Assembly (NCBI GenBank): GCA_021234155.1
Contig: JAJEKV010000072.1
Span: 5,747,676-5,811,675, forward strand
Origin: Isoetes taiwanensis
Taxonomy: Eukaryota > Streptophyta > Lycopodiopsida > Isoetales > Isoetaceae
Direction of reading: 5' to 3'
DNA: 64,000 bases
Position 1 is the first letter of the stretch. The number at the start of each line of letters is the position of its first letter. Shown one piece after another: positions 1 through 13,479 of this stretch. The position numbers and the translations under genes are program-made. Under the pieces are notes generated by a model, which was not told the DNA's origin, searched no databases, and saw only the letters and a list, made by a program, of their open reading frames with translations.

Positions 1-2385
1 CTCCGCAAAGAGCTTCCAGCTGATGTCTTTTCATTTTGGTTCTGCTATTATGAAATGCTTAGCCCATGATATATGTCATTTCTTTAATAGCTACTTGAAG
101 GATTGTGATCTTGCAAGAATTTTAGCATACATTAATGGCCACAACGGTTTGTTGATCACGGAAGAACTTTATAGATTCCAAGATTAAAGGTAAACTTGCT
201 TTCGGTGCATGTATTTCTTGCTATTTTGGATTTCTCGGGGTCACATAAATGTTTTGATCTCAATAAATCTCTTTTCTAAATGTTTGATTTACTAATCATT
301 TTTTGAGTGCATATCTCAAATCCATTTTATTAAGCCGACCATTTCGGTCTGTTTGCATTTGTGACTAATGCGAGTCGTTTTGCTATTGAAGGTTTGCTTT
401 CCTATTAAGTTTTGAGATGAGTGATGGCATTATTACTTATAATTAAGTTGGATGTAGCTATATATTTAGTACTTTCTGTAAGGCTCTATTTTACAGCACA
501 GGATATAGACATAATATCTTCGCATTCTTTATGGATATTGAAGCGTTGGACATATGCATAGTTATAGGTCTTGTATAGATTTAGAAAATGTAATTTATTT
601 TTCCTTTGCATTTTCAGCTAGAATCTAAACGCCGGAGTTCCAAAGCCGGAAGGTGAGCCCCTAAAATAGAATAGAAAAAATTGAGAGGAGCAAAGCCACC
701 CGGCGTTGCTTGAAGGATGTAGGATGTAACTTTGAGGATTGCCAATCTCTTCATTGGAAGCGTGGGCGGTCTCTTCACGGTAATTTAAGGCCAATTTCAC
801 TTGGCTTCAAGCCCTTACCGTATGCGGTTAAAAAGTTAATCCTTGCCTTTTAGCTTATCTCGCCGTTTTTCCCTTTTAAATTCATTGCAAGATTTACGGG
901 AAATGCAGAGGCTGGACAAGCTCCTTTAGCTCCAGATAGGCGGGTTTAGTTGAGCTTTTATGTTATTTGGAATAAAAATGCGATTGGATGCGATTCAGCT
1001 CCTTTAGGCGGTCGATGAAATTTGACGAGGGAATGCAAATTATGGGGGAATCTGAAGAAACCATTAAATCGTATTTTTCAGCGTCAGGAAAGAATATGGG
1101 ATCATTGCCACTATTAGCTTTACACCAAACCAAGGTACTGCGCAGAAATTCATGCCGGAATGTTTTATCATGCCTTTCACGGGGATTTATATGTAGGAGC
1201 TTGATTGTCTAATAATCTATTCGTAATGCGGGCTACAAGAATGAGCCCAATTACTGAGTTCGGAAGACAGGTGCCCCAGCCACCTTGGTATATCACCCAT
1301 GGATGCTACAGATAGATTGGATTTTATCTTTTGCTTTGTTAATTCTTATCATGTTATATAAAGGTATGCAGTCCAACACGGAGATAGTTTGATATAGCGG
1401 TGTGTTAGGAGCTTCCAATGGTTTGCTAACGAAATTTTCTCTCGAAGAATTTTGATTTTTAGTAATTTAGAGCGTTGTTTATTATGACTGTAGTTGAGGC
1501 TGGGGCTCTGAAGAAATTTTTAGGACATTGTGGCCAAAAAGAATATTTAATACTTAGATATGGCTGACTGCCCAGAAAAAAGGAGGGTGAAAAGATCTAT
1601 ATTGAAGGGGTAAAATAAAAATGAGAGCAATAGGTTGATTAAATTGCCAAACTGGAATGTTATTAGTTGCATCGATTTTTTGGTCGTCATGTAATTTCAG
1701 AATAAGTCAATTGTTTAAATAAAATTAATCCATTAAAATTGTGAATCCCAGGAGCAAGCAATGGTGTGTAGCGTTAATACTAAATATATCAATTTAGCAA
1801 GGGGCATTTATAGATATATACACACATGCTATGCCCCATACTGGAGCATCCATTTTATTTGGATATACAATTGTCTTATAGCGATAGGATTCACAGTTTG
1901 AGATTCTGAGTTTAGGGTTTTGTAAGAAAGTATGTGTTTTATCACACTATCGAATTGTTATATAAGTATGTGCTTTAATTAACCTCCAATTTGTTCCAAT
2001 TGTTTGTTGTCGAGAAGTTGCACGCTATATAGATGTTAATGGCCAAGGCATAACCTGACCTGGACATTAGCAGAGCAGCGTAGAAGCACCGCATTCTAGT
2101 ATCATTTAATTAATTTCGCCTAAAACTTTTCTTAAAAGTTTTTAAAAGTGTAAAAGTTTGTAAATTGTTAAAATCTAATAATAGTTTTAAGTCAATCACT
2201 TATGGAAACCATCAGATTTCATTTTAATTATCATGATTGTTAAAATTTGAATGTTAAATCACTATAAATTGAAATTGTTATATTCTTGAAATGTCAATTC
2301 TAAATAGATTCAAATGAAATTAGTTTGGAAATCAAGTTTATTCTTTGATAACCATTACGATTTTAATTGAAGACAAGCTTATATA
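1..2385. other. gene-poor sequence
   Basis: No open frame here looks protein-coding. The sequence is AT-rich with stop codons in every frame and no recognisable domain. A segment near 1225-1310 has an RNA-like look (self-complementary GGGCT/AGCCC), but it matches no RNA family I can name. Confidence 0.5.
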
Positions 2386-2590
2386 ATTAAAACTTATAAA
2401 AATTATAACAATAAAGAAAAATCAAAAAATACATTTATAATGCGTTCTTGAAGTGTTATATATTAAATCTGAATAAGTCCAAATATAATAAAAACTTATA
2501 AAAAATGATAACAATAAAGAGAATAAAAACACATTTTATAATGGGTGTTCTTGAAGTGCTATCTGTAGAAATTTGAATAGAAGTCCAAAT
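2386..2590. repeat. two-copy tandem duplication, about 103 bp
   Basis: Positions 2386-2483 and 2486-2590 are imperfect direct copies. Both run from an AAACTTATAAAA core through ATAACAATAAAG and TTCTTGAAGTG to AAGTCCAAAT. Several substitutions and small indels separate them, so the duplication is not recent. Confidence 0.7.
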
Positions 2591-4335
2591 TTTGTGAATA
2601 TGTCATACATGCCCAAAAGTATGAAAGTCAAAGTATGAAACCATAGATGCTCTCCTTATGCATATCACTTCGTGCAAAAGGAGGAGAAAAGTCAACTCTT
2701 GGCTGAGGGGTGAAATGCGGCACAAAATATGTATGCAAATACAGCATGCCTCATATATTACAATGTACAAGCGAGGTATACAAGTAGAGTGAATGGCTGC
2801 ATACATGTCACTGTTCCACAAGTATGAAATTTTGACATGCTATACCACCAAAATGAACTTATCCAAAAGAGGATCAGCCATCACCGGGCCTCAGGTCACC
2901 AAAAAGCAATGCATGGCAAAGACACCTATACAAAACTAGTACGCAAAAACAAGCGTACAATAAGCGTGTTAGGAAGAGTGGACACTAAGCTTGCATGATG
3001 CGAAATGACGTCCTAGTAAAGGTGCTCAGTAAATTTCAAATGCCCTTGCTCCGTGGCCCTCATAAGATTCATGTAGCCTGTCACCTTACTTGTGCCTTGG
3101 CTGACCACCTTGAATCATCCATGTCCTAGAAAAACAATGCAAAAGGCCTGTGGCTGCAAGGTATTCCCGAGCTGTCTTGATTCAGAATGGACATCATGCG
3201 TCTCTTTGAATATAGCAACTCCACATCCCGTGCAAATGAAAGCACTCACGACACCGCCATGCGGCGCGATATGTGCATCTGGAATCGTTCTTCATTAGGA
3301 GAAATGGAGTTAATGAGATTGCGGCCAAGGCTGAAAATTGCATTTGTATCTGCTTTGCTCAACCGAGGGCTTCTCTAACTCTTCGACCTCCTACAAAGAA
3401 GCAAAGAAATATATATACGCAAGCAATGGAAGCTACGCATAGCGTAGTACAGTCCTCCGCGACCATAGGTATGAAATCATCCCATGTGCTGGGTTTTACT
3501 TACATCTCTGAACTCTGGGCCGGCCCTCCCCCATCATCAACTCTTCATCCTTGTCCATATGACAACCATTAGCCTCACCAGATTCACATCAGCATAGAGC
3601 ATCCCAATCTGAGTCTTTATACACTTTGGTTCCCTCCACGAGGCACAACTCGAGGGAAGCGGTACAACAACACATTCACTCACATCACTCTGGGGGTAGC
3701 ATGCATGAATCTAAAGGGTGGCTACTCCGGTGACTTCAACGATGCTGGGGAAATGAAGAATTTTGTATTTGTTATGCTTTATGATCATTTGAAAATAAAC
3801 TACACCGGTTTGGAAGCATTCTCTACGGATATGGTTTGAACAAGCGAGACACTAACGTGCCCTACGGCCTGGCCGTTGCATGTTAGCTCCATTTGCTTTT
3901 AAACAGAGATTCTGATTTGTCAAGAGTGATCGCAGTTCTTAATGTCTCGGCTCCATACAAAAATAGGAATTCTTGCCCTTTCAATACGTCTGTATCACAT
4001 TCTTCATGTGATGTCTATGATCGGCTTAGAAATCCTTGAAGCGTGCTTCCTCAATCCCCTGCGTAGCAGTGCATCATATGCTGAGGCCTTACCCACGGGA
4101 TACTTGTGAGTTTATGAGTGTCCCAGCCGGGGTGAGTTTTCGGCCTCAAGTTCGGCAGCAGGACTAGTAGGGAGCCATTCTAAGGCTTGCACGAACATGG
4201 AGATGGGTCAGTTGGGCCCCTCTCAGGCTCACAATACCCCGGGTACTACGATTCTAAAGCCACAAACAATATGTATATTGACTCCCCGGATATCTATCGC
4301 CAATACTAACTTGTGTAACCTTAGTCCAAGAAAAG
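2591..4335. other. gene-poor sequence
   Basis: Only short ORFs (under about 100 codons) without recognisable domains. No RNA gene or element terminus was seen. Confidence 0.45.
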
Positions 4336-4505
4336 TTCATCTCTGTGCTTGATGCCATGTCTTGGGGGCTTCTTTGATCACTTTCTTTCTCCTTTACCAA
4401 GCTTCTTGCCTCGGGAAACTTCATCTCTGGTGGCGATGCCATGTCTTAGGGGCTTCTTGATCACTTTCTTTCTCCTTGCCAAGCTTCTCCGGGGAAAACT
4501 TGTTT
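4336..4505. repeat. two-copy tandem duplication, 84-bp unit
   Basis: The block starting GATGCCATGTCTTGGGGGCT at 4351 recurs 84 bp later at 4435 with a few substitutions and a one-base deletion. On the minus strand it gives a short repeated peptide (DMASS.EM / DMASPPEM), probably incidental. Confidence 0.75.
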
Positions 4506-7500
4506 CCCTGGATCCCTATCTAAACACCCGGTGGTGTGCAGAAGTCCATACGCCATGATAATATTATATGTATTGGAATGCATTTTTGTTTTGTGGTGAA
4601 TGAACCGGAAATCCTTGCGACTTTTGTTTTGATGATAGATGCATTGCACGCATTGAATCGTGCCGTATGTAAATGATGCGTGACAAATGGTAGATATCAA
4701 CTGGGCGGCACATTACAAACTAGGAGGTAAAGTAGGGAGTAGGATCATACTTGGTAATATAGATTACATAATTAGGCAAATTGCCTGCACCCCAAGAACA
4801 TTCTGAGTTCAAAATTTTGAATTTGAAGGAGGTAAAGGGGAGGGTGAACCACACCCCTCATGAAATTTCTGATGAGATAAAACTAATTAGGCTTGATTTT
4901 TGCCTGCTTTTTGCATTAAAAAGGTGGTGGAGCTTAAAAAAGGAGGAAATGATTTGTTATCCGATAACATCAAATGAATTGCTAGTTAGGTTGCACTTTA
5001 TATTCTCAATTGTTGTACTTTATTTTACCTTCACTCGACAGCATCATAGTGATTCCTTTGAGCATGGGCACGCGTTTGTAGCAGGGAGATTCACAGTACC
5101 CTGTAATTAACGTTTTGCGCCGATTCCCTATGTAAGACTTGTTTAAACAAAGCAGCATACTTAGCTTTGTAAAGGACTCTAACAGTTCAATCTGCTCCCA
5201 CAGCTCCTGAAGGCTTGCATTTGCCAACCAAGTGATTTCTCTGATACTAGAGCAGTGAAATTCGTCTATGCATCCCTGCTACAGCAAATGCCTGGTCAAT
5301 AATATGGCAACTGCTTTGGCCATCATAGTTAAAATAGAACCTAAACAAGTCCCAATTAAGCTGTCATTCTGGAAATTATATTTTTAAAACCTTGATAAAT
5401 GATCCTCCAACTATGTTCATTATAGACACAAAACCTATTGGACATGCTTATGGCCAGTACTTAGCCAATAAGAGATCAAAAAGGTTCCACGAAGCCCGCG
5501 TTGCAAACCAATATATCCAAAGCACATTCAAATAATAATTTCTTAGGCTGTCTCCAGTATTAGTCAGGCTCACCTTCAGCTTTCCATGATCCTTAGCTTT
5601 CAGGATATTCTGAGCCCCTTACGTGTACTGAATAGCAAGCTGACATGATGTAAACAAATCAAACAGGCAATGGGGAAACAGTTAAGAACCACAAAGCTCA
5701 AATTATTATTTAAGAAAATAGAAACCCCTTATGGTTCCTTTTACAGATAAAGAATAAAAAACGTAAAGGGCAAACAAGATACTACTGTTTCTACTTTTAT
5801 CATGCTTTGAAGCATTGTCTCGGTTTTTGTTCATATCCTTTCCACTATCAACATTGTGAGCAGTAGCAAGCCTTCATATAAGTTTGCATGAAGCTACATA
5901 CCTTACTAGCTCTTTTGCCTCACAACAACACCTTTGATTGTAAATAGCATCAAAGTTCACCTGTTAAGTCCCCACCTTAAATTCAGAAGGTGTAAGCTTT
6001 CCGGCAGTTCTAGAAATATGTGTAAGGACGAGGATAGCTATTGACTCACCCCCAGTAAATAATCTTCGTATACGTGAATGAAGCTCCAGAACCATCTTTC
6101 AAACCTCCTAAGCTATTGTTTGGTTGCTAGAGAGTCAAGCGTGCCATTTTACAGTATTCTACAGTTGCTGCCTCCACATATTCTTGTAACTGGAAATCAC
6201 ACAAAAGAATATTACACATAAAGTATGCTTGTTGCTTAAACTTAAGAATTGTATAATGAGTTTATATAAATATTACTCCTGGAGAAAGCCTTCTGAACTT
6301 CCAATACTCGATCCCCTGCAGTTCCCTTGCAGCGGCGTATGATTTGTGTACATCGAACGGTTGCAAGGTCTTTTCTCTGCTTGCCGTAAGATTTCTTCTC
6401 TGTTTGAGTCATTTACTGCAAATGAAAGTCACCCTTCCTAAGTTGCATATATCAAGCTGGCATGTTTTTCAAAACGTAAAGAAAAGGGGTGTGACATTGA
6501 TTAAGTACATTCTGATAATTGCAAGAACATACCTACCGATGAATCAGAAAAATGATCTTCTTGCTGTGGATAGTGACATCCCGACTAGCCTTCACGAGTC
6601 TCTCCCTTTTCTCGTTCTGCGCATATCATTTTGTTATTCCGATATATGGTTGTCAAAAAACAACAAGAACTCAAAATACCTACAACAGCATCCAGCGTTT
6701 GGGCATATTGCTGGAAGTCATTCTGGAAAATGCAACCGGAGTGCATACTCTTTTTCAACTTTTTTCCTGCATCAGAAACGGCAAGAACTTATATTCTTAG
6801 CTGATGCGTTGAGAAGAGGCGAAACGTAGTACCTTCGCGTTCGTCTCCCATGCACCTACTAGGTCGGAAGAGATTCGATAATTAATTAGTTGATTAGTAA
6901 ACCCTACGATTACTATGTGTAAATTATACCGCAGAATTTTACCTGCACTAGATGTGATGTGGAATGGAAAGGGCATGAAAAGGGGTCGCGCCATTTTGCC
7001 TGATTACAATTACACTGGTTAAGGTAAGGCTGTGTTCCCATGAGCGTGAAAAACTTAGGAAGCATTCTTCCGTCCGCCCGATGAAGCCAGGTGCCACGTG
7101 GCACTATTTCAAATAAAGAATGTATAAGTAAAAAATATTTGAGCCTGAGGTGACCGAGGGCGACATCGATGGGCAGCGAGGAGCTTCTACTGCATTCTTG
7201 AGGATTTACCGCATTACGCCTGTTTACCCGGCATTCCAAGAGCTTACCCTGCATTAGAATCTTTTTACGCTTCTGAGATGCTTCTCCAAGTGTCTTCCCA
7301 TTACGGGGAATGGCAATTGCCATTCTGTGTATCACGAACTAGGACTTGAAATTGAAATGTGCCAACCGCGGCTTTCAAAATCCTCGATCATTTCACGAAA
7401 ACTTCGAAGTTAACTTTTCATAGTAGTATATTATTATTGCTCACTTAATGGGATGTTTTCATTTTTCAATTGGGGCCATCGATGGGAGGAATATTCCTCC

Positions 7501-7785
7501 TTTTATGCCGGATCAAGGGGCCCTACGTTTTTTGCAAGCCGCTGACCATACAAATTTCAAAGGCCAATCGGCCTTTGGGCGATTGAGGCTCGCATCTCGG
7601 TCGCGAGGTAATTCAAATACATTACCAGCAGCGTTAGCCAGCGGAAAGGGAAAAAAACCCGGTAACCAATGGTCGAATGAACTCTCTGCAAGGAAACGGG
7701 CTTCTGCCGGGCTGTTGTATCCTCCTCCCGGAACTTTGAATCCTCTTCCTCCAGGAATCCATCCTCTACTCCTACTAAAGTAAGA
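4506..7785. other. gene-poor sequence
   Basis: Several ORFs of 60-160 codons occur (the longest on the plus strand, 6344-6829), but none has a domain, an exon-like neighbour or a composition suggesting coding. I see no supported gene. Confidence 0.45.
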
Positions 7786-7790
7786 CACCC

Positions 7791-7841
7791 AGGGTTGGAG
7801 GATTCGAACCTCCAAAGGCAAGGCGGCCTCACTAGAACCCT
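7791..7841 (-). repeat. truncated tRNA-like element
   Basis: On the minus strand a perfect B box (GGTTCGAATCC) lies in a five-pair T stem (GGAGG/CCTCC). The ends AGGGTT and AACCCT can pair as an acceptor stem. At 51 nt it is about 20 nt too short for a tRNA and lacks a full anticodon arm. It is best read as a tRNA pseudogene or the head of a tRNA-derived SINE. Confidence 0.45.
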
Positions 7842-8540
7842 TCCAATTACATCTAACTCGCCATCATCCAAAACAAAGCAAAAGAAACAAAAAGCGTAGC
7901 ATCTCTTCTTTTAAATTACGTGGCTTAGGAATCATTGGCGGTTTGTTCGATCTTTAGAAGAATCCATGGGCTGAATGCAATATCTACTTCCTACAATCCC
8001 ACCAATGCTGCGAGGAAGAAACCATGCCATCACATTACCTACACCAAAACAAAAGCATGCGGGTGGGCGGGAATCAATCCGGTTCATAGCAATCGGATGG
8101 GGAGACAAAAACTACGCAAATGCCATCCGAGCCGAAGCAAAAAAGAGAGGATTAGGCTACATGCAAAAGAAGCGGCTATGGCGACATCCGTTTAAGCGGC
8201 AAAATCTAGCCTAGGCGCCAAAGCTAGCGATGGGACCTCTCGTGGCCTTCATCGTGGGCTTCATGCGCTATTGCCTATGCCGAATGCTTGCCTCCACAGG
8301 GTGTCTTTGCAGCCTCGCCAAAAGAAGGAAGCTTCATGCAGCTTATTAATTCCACGAAAAATCGAGCTTTTTCTTGGCATATGGACAGCGGGGAGCTTCC
8401 CAAAAGCGACCTCAAATTTCCTTCCCAGACCATTGCGTTCGGTTCAAAAACAATACACAAACACCCCGAAATAAAAACTCAACCCTTCAAACATACCATT
8501 TCAAATTTACAATACAAACCATGCACAAACATACCATTTT

Positions 8541-8573
8541 CAATACAATACAATACAATACAATACAATATAC
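8541..8573. repeat. (CAATA)n pentanucleotide microsatellite
   Basis: Six uninterrupted CAATA units followed by a partial unit. The flanks (8500-8540) are also rich in ACAATAC and ATACCATTT, suggesting a longer decayed tract. Confidence 0.9.
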
Positions 8574-8873
8574 AATCACTAGAGATCATAGTTTCCACCA
8601 TTCGCGAGAATACCCTCACTGCAATAGCAAGCGAATTGGGCAAACTTAATCGAGAAGTTAACTTTTTCAATAACTTTAGGAATAATTTGAAGTCGGGGAG
8701 GCCGCATGGGAGCGTCGCCCTAAGCTTCATCGATTCTACATGTTCTTGTATGCTATTTGCCGATACGGATAAGAATGATTGAAGGAAGCTGTTGGAACCC
8801 ACCCACTTGACTTAATTTGTAGTGTAATAAACCTTCCACAATTCGTTTTAGTAATTTGTGGTATAATTTTCAA

Positions 8874-8920
8874 TGGAATGTAATGTCTTTTTTATCGTCC
8901 ACGAAGATCAATCCCGGCAC
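8874..8920 (-). repeat. retroelement 3' end (copy D)
   Basis: Read on the minus strand the segment ends in TTCGTGGACGATAAAA, followed by an A/T-rich tail. The same 3' terminal block occurs at 10615-10672 (minus), 23601-23659 (plus) and 53629-53685 (plus). No coding sequence of the parent element is recognisable upstream, so this is a severely 5'-truncated LINE or a SINE sharing its 3' end. Confidence 0.5.
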
Positions 8921-9029
8921 ATTAGACCCAATAAGAGAGCACAACGGACTTATTCTTTGTCGGGATTAAAAGTAGTCAAAAGGCACTTTTGATTATTTAG
9001 CACAAAAATGTTGGGCATGAGGTACAGTC

Positions 9030-10610
9030 ATGGACCCCTTTAGCATCAAACTAGGGAGAAAAAACAATGGATAGAATATTTGAATTATTATAAATCTGCT
9101 TCTCCAAGTTCATTGGACAAGAACATAAAGTTAACATTGTTACATCAAAAATGCTGGTGTAGTTTGAGACCAAAATATATAGAGATCTAATAACCTCCAC
9201 AAATCCATATGGTAAATTGTTAATAACACTCAAATACAACAAAAACTTTGTAAATATATATTTTATGCCAAATCTCGATTAGAAGTCTAGTTTCTAGAAA
9301 TAACTTTTATCATCGCACAATTTGAGAGATATGCGATAGAAATTTCAAAATGACCCACACAATTCATCTCTAAATCATCTTAAAGGACTATTCACATAAT
9401 CTAGGCTATCTGGGCTAGAACTTATAGACATGTCTAAGAACGAAGATGCAAAGATGTGGATAATAATAAAAGGACATAATCTTGAAAGGGTTGATCAATT
9501 AGCACATTCTATTCGCTTGATCCGAATTCCCGGTCGAGAGCTTTCTTCTTTGGATTAATCGTCGAAAATGGGCGGGTAACCACAAATTGAACTAAAAATG
9601 GAACAAAAAGACAAAATTTGGTTTTGCTTAGACAAAAAACATGAGAATGAAGTTGCAACAGCGGCCGCATGGGACTGGGAAAGCTCTAGCATGGCAAAAG
9701 CATTTGAGGTCTTTTGCATAAATCTATGGAGCAGACTAAATACAAAGAACTTGGAGGCACTGCCAGGCAGCATGGCTTGGATGAGGAATTTAAAGGCAAA
9801 AAACCATAGCACAAAAGCTACATTGCAAGTCTACAAGAATGGAAATGCTCATTATCTAACAATCTTGGCTTACCCAGGTAATGGTATATGGATCAAAGGG
9901 AAATAGCATATATATCATATTGTATGTTAGTTATGGATTCCATAATCTTGCGGATATTGTATAGCCATATAAGACATGGTTAGGTCAAGCTAATAATAAC
10001 AATGAAAGGGGTACATTCTTATTCAAATTATGCTACTAAGTAAGCTTTCAAAGAGGCCATATATTTATCGTCGAGGAGATGGCAACCAAACATTCTGTTT
10101 TGAAAGATTAACTACGTCTTTGTTCAACTTGTGATAGAATGAGCAATTTTCTCTCTCCTGCAATTATAAAAATCTGAGCTACAATAGTAAGAATTTTTCC
10201 ACATTCCAAAGGCCAAAATACCTATACCTTCTAAAAGCCTCAAAATCATCGTCTAGAAGGAAAGACAACGAAAAAAGAAAAGAATTTACAAGCTCACGAT
10301 GATGTTGCGGGCATCTAAAAGCTTCGACCTACCCGTATTTGAAGTAAATTATGTACATGAGATTTTTTCTAAAGACTATTCATCCCAATTGTAGCAAAAC
10401 AATTGCTCTGATGAATGTTCTAGCATGCCTTGGAATGCTCAAATATGTAGCCTTAGAAGGATATATGCCTTCCTCTTGCATCTGTTTAAGATAATCTAAT
10501 GTTATCAAGCCTTCCCCATGCTGGGAGTATCCTGTAAATATATCATTTATGCCGATTTGGCAGGTTATCAAATTGATAATGCCCTTAGAAGGGCTTTTTG
10601 TCTGCAAGAA
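9030..10610. other. gene-poor sequence
   Basis: One plus ORF at 9598-9906 (102 codons) is open but has no recognised domain and no supporting exon structure. No other signal was seen. Confidence 0.4.
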
Positions 10611-10614
10611 TTAG

Positions 10615-10672
10615 AAAAGGGATTGAATTGAATTGAATTTGTTTTTGTCATCCACGAAGTCCAATAGACCTA
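10615..10672 (-). repeat. retroelement 3' end (copy C) with (ATTCA)n tail
   Basis: On the minus strand a small stem-loop (GTC-TATTG-GAC) is followed by TTCGTGGATGACAAAAAC and about three ATTCA units. It has the same organisation as the 3' end of the LINE at 21.7-23.7 kb but a different microsatellite unit. Confidence 0.5.
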
Positions 10673-10838
10673 TGGGACTCAAACAAAGATCACATCAGAC
10701 ATATTATTTTCCCAGATTAAAAAACCTCGTCCTGAAGGATTTTCGATGCGAAGGTCATGTTTGCACTAAGAAATTGAACGATTAAACCTCTCAGACAATT
10801 CTACACTTATTTAATTGTTATTTGGTGATTTTATATCT

Positions 10839-11640
10839 ATGGAGGAGGAGTTTTCGGCGTTATTCGCCCGAGTCCGGCGTGACTTGTTCAAGTATGCGGC
10901 GATTTGCGGTTGGACAATAAGGAGATTAAGGAGCGTGTTGCTTCACATGAATACGCTTCTAGTTACGAATTTGAGGCTACTCGAGCCTAAAGATCAACTT
11001 TGCCGAGAAGTTTTTGGTACTTTCGGTCCAAGCTCCGTGGGTTTTGAATCGGATCAAGCTTGTGATCGGCTCCACCCCGGCCCGGGGAACAAGTTGGGTG
11101 ATTGGTTCTCTCCTCCGCAGGGGCGGCTCTAAGTTGGTTTTGCTCCTTTATTGGAGAAAGGGCCTCCCGAGTTGCAAGATTTTTGCTGCGTTTCTTTGCG
11201 AGCTTCGAGGCATGTTTTGGAGAACAGCGATCATCGGCTACTTGATCACAAAACTTTGCAATCTAAGGCAAGGTTCTCGTCCGGCCGGTATATGCATCGA
11301 AATTTCGTCGGATTGCGGTAGATGCGCACAGGATGATGTTGCCGAGATTGTTTTCGAAGGGGGTTGCGTGAGGATGTCAAGGATATGTTGTTGTCTATGG
11401 AAGATCCTCGAGGTTTTGGAAGAAGCCATCAGATTTGCAATTCGATGTGATAATCGGCTCTTTGAGCGTAGACAAAGAGAGGCGTGGTCGGGGTTTTCCA
11501 ATCACACTTTTTGTAGCTATGCCCTCCTTCATCCTTTATCTAGCGGTCGTAGAAGCGTCCGGAGAGAGGCTAACCTTTACCTCTCAGCGTGGAGGCTAAC
11601 TTTGACCATATTGCTATGGATGCCCGATGAAGTGCCAAGT
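10839..11640 (+). pseudogene. gag-like region of the Ty3/gypsy element
   Basis: The segment starts with MEEEFSALFARVRRDLFKY and continues in several frames to the protease. It is identified by position upstream of the protease rather than by motif. No zinc knuckle (CX2CX4HX4C) is visible in any frame, so that part is lost or scrambled. GC content is higher than in the flanks at 9-10.6 kb and matches the rest of the element. Confidence 0.5.
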
Positions 11641-11789
11641 CGATTCGGGAAAACTTCGGGGGCCAGTCCGAGTAGTAGGAGTCTCTCGTCGGCTGGCCTC
11701 CTTTTCTCAGACTCCTTCCACATTTCCTGACATGTTTATTCCATCGGATAAGGTCAGCAAGGCATTCTTCATCCCTATATCATTGAAAT

Positions 11790-12080
11790 CAGAAGCTGGA
11801 GAATTGCAAGTGTTGGCGCAACTTGATTGTGGTGCAAATGCTTGTTTTATGGATAGTGCGTTCGCCAGTAAGCACACTATCCCTAGAAGCAAGGTTGAGC
11901 ATCCTGCTTCTGTCGAAGTGATTGATGGACGGGAGATCTCTTCGGGTGCAGTCACAGAATGTACTGCGCCTCTTCAGGTTTTGTTCGAGGGAGTTTCTTG
12001 TAGTATTTCCTTCAATCTCATTACTAGCCCTCATGCGCCAATAGTCTTGGTCTGCATACGGCTCGAGCTACATAACTTGA
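11790..12080 (+). pseudogene. retropepsin-like aspartic protease of the Ty3/gypsy element
   Basis: The frame open from 11627 encodes LAQLDCGANACFMDSAFA, a retropepsin active site in which the usual D-S/T-G-A reads D-C-G-A. Strand-like segments follow (VEVIDGREI, APLQVLF, FNLITSPHAPIVL). The domain would process the Gag-Pol polyprotein. The frame closes near 12106. The next 400 bp (12100-12500) are low-complexity GCTC/GGTTC-rich sequence coding for Ser/Pro/Leu-rich text, an unusually long linker before RT. Confidence 0.8.
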
Positions 12081-12689
12081 TTGATTGGCGTGCTAGATCA
12101 TTTTGATTTCTTTGGTTCTAGCTCTGGTTCGGTTCATCTGCGGATCGGTCTCTACACCAACATCGACCCGATCCGTGCGTATGTCGTGGGCCCTCGACTC
12201 CGCCCTTCTTTGTTCCATGTTACGTCGCCTCTTGCCTCTGCTCCGGTTCATGCCCCGATTCGGTCATGTTCTTGATGATGTCAAGCTCGGCTCTAGTTCT
12301 GCTCTTGCTCGGTTCCGGTTTACGCTCTGCTCGGTTCTTGTTCAGTCCCCATTTCTGCTTCAATTCTTGCTCCGGTCCACATTTCTGCTCGGTTCTTGAT
12401 CCAGTTCTGTTCGATTGCTCCTGCTCATGTTCATGTTCTGCTCATGCTTTTGTGGAGGTTTCTTCATGCCCCCGCCATTATCTCGAAGATTTCTCTTAGC
12501 GAGTTTGATAAATCTAGAAGGCAAGATCCAAGTTAGGTGTTTGCAATCCGGGTTCACCCATCGGCTAGCTTCGGCATCAAGAAGTACGCTCCAATGCTCC
12601 GGATAAATATGGCGACTTCTCGATGTTTTGACAAAGTCAAGGCCAGCAAACTCGAGCATCGTCCATATGATTGTCCTATTGATTTGCAG

Positions 12690-13330
12690 CGGGGACCACG
12701 CCGCCATATGGTCGATATATGGTCTATCTCCCCGAGTTGAAGGTTTTGCGGGATTATATTGAAGAGAATTTAGCCACCGGCTTCATTCGACATTCACCGA
12801 TCCCTATTTGGAAGCGCCTATCTTCTTCGTCAAAAAGAAGGATGGTTCATTGCGTGCGGTCGTTGATTATCGTGGCCTCAATAAAATCCGCGATTGTCAA
12901 ATCGGTATCCTCTTCCTCGATCCCGAGTTGTTGGAGCGACTCCAAGGTGCGCGACTATTTTACGAAGATTGATCTTGAGGGTGCCTATAATCTTATTCGG
13001 ATCGGGAGGGTGATGAGTGGAAAAACGACCTTTTCGTACTTTCGGTATGGCCATTTTGAGTACAGTTATGCCGTTTGGACTTACCAATGCTCTCAAATAT
13101 TCAGCATATGGCCAATGATGTTTTTCGAGAGTTCTTAGACACTTTTGTTATCATCTATTTGGATGATATCCTTATTTATTCTAAGACTCTCGAAGAACAT
13201 GAAAGACATGTTCGACGAGGTCCTTCAAAAGCCGTGAGCATGGATTATATGCCAAACTTGAGAAGTGCGGTTCGAGCGAGGATAATGTGGAGTTCCTTGG
13301 CTATCGCATCACACCACATGGAGTCTCTAT
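12690..13330 (+). pseudogene. reverse transcriptase domain of the Ty3/gypsy element
   Basis: Conserved RT blocks are scattered over three frames: LKVLRDYIEENLATGFIRHS (12728-12790), a FFVKKKDGSLRAVVDYRGLN-type block near 12820-12880, YFTKIDLEGAYNLIRI (12957-13005), and [19 protein letters not shown] with the catalytic YLDD (13147-13203). At least four frame changes separate them, so no functional enzyme can be made. Confidence 0.88.
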
Positions 13331-13479
13331 GGATCACGAAAGGGTCAAGATCGTTGCGGGTGGCAAACACCTTCATCCGTTCGAGATGTTCGGTGTTTTC
13401 TTGGATTTGCCAATTTCTATCGGCATTTCATCAGGGATATTCGAGATTGCTCTTCCTTTGAGCCGCCTTTGTCAAGGGC

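Noticed and set aside
1225-1310. Possible 5S rRNA or other structured RNA fragment
   Set aside because: A few phrases (ACTGAGTTCGG) recall 5S rRNA, but the order and flanks do not match nuclear, plastid or mitochondrial 5S.
6344-6829. 161-codon ORF as a gene
   Set aside because: No domain, no splice-consistent neighbours, and composition like the surrounding non-coding sequence.
7448-7871. Overlapping 100-codon ORFs on both strands
   Set aside because: No domain is seen, and the region contains a decayed tRNA-like element.
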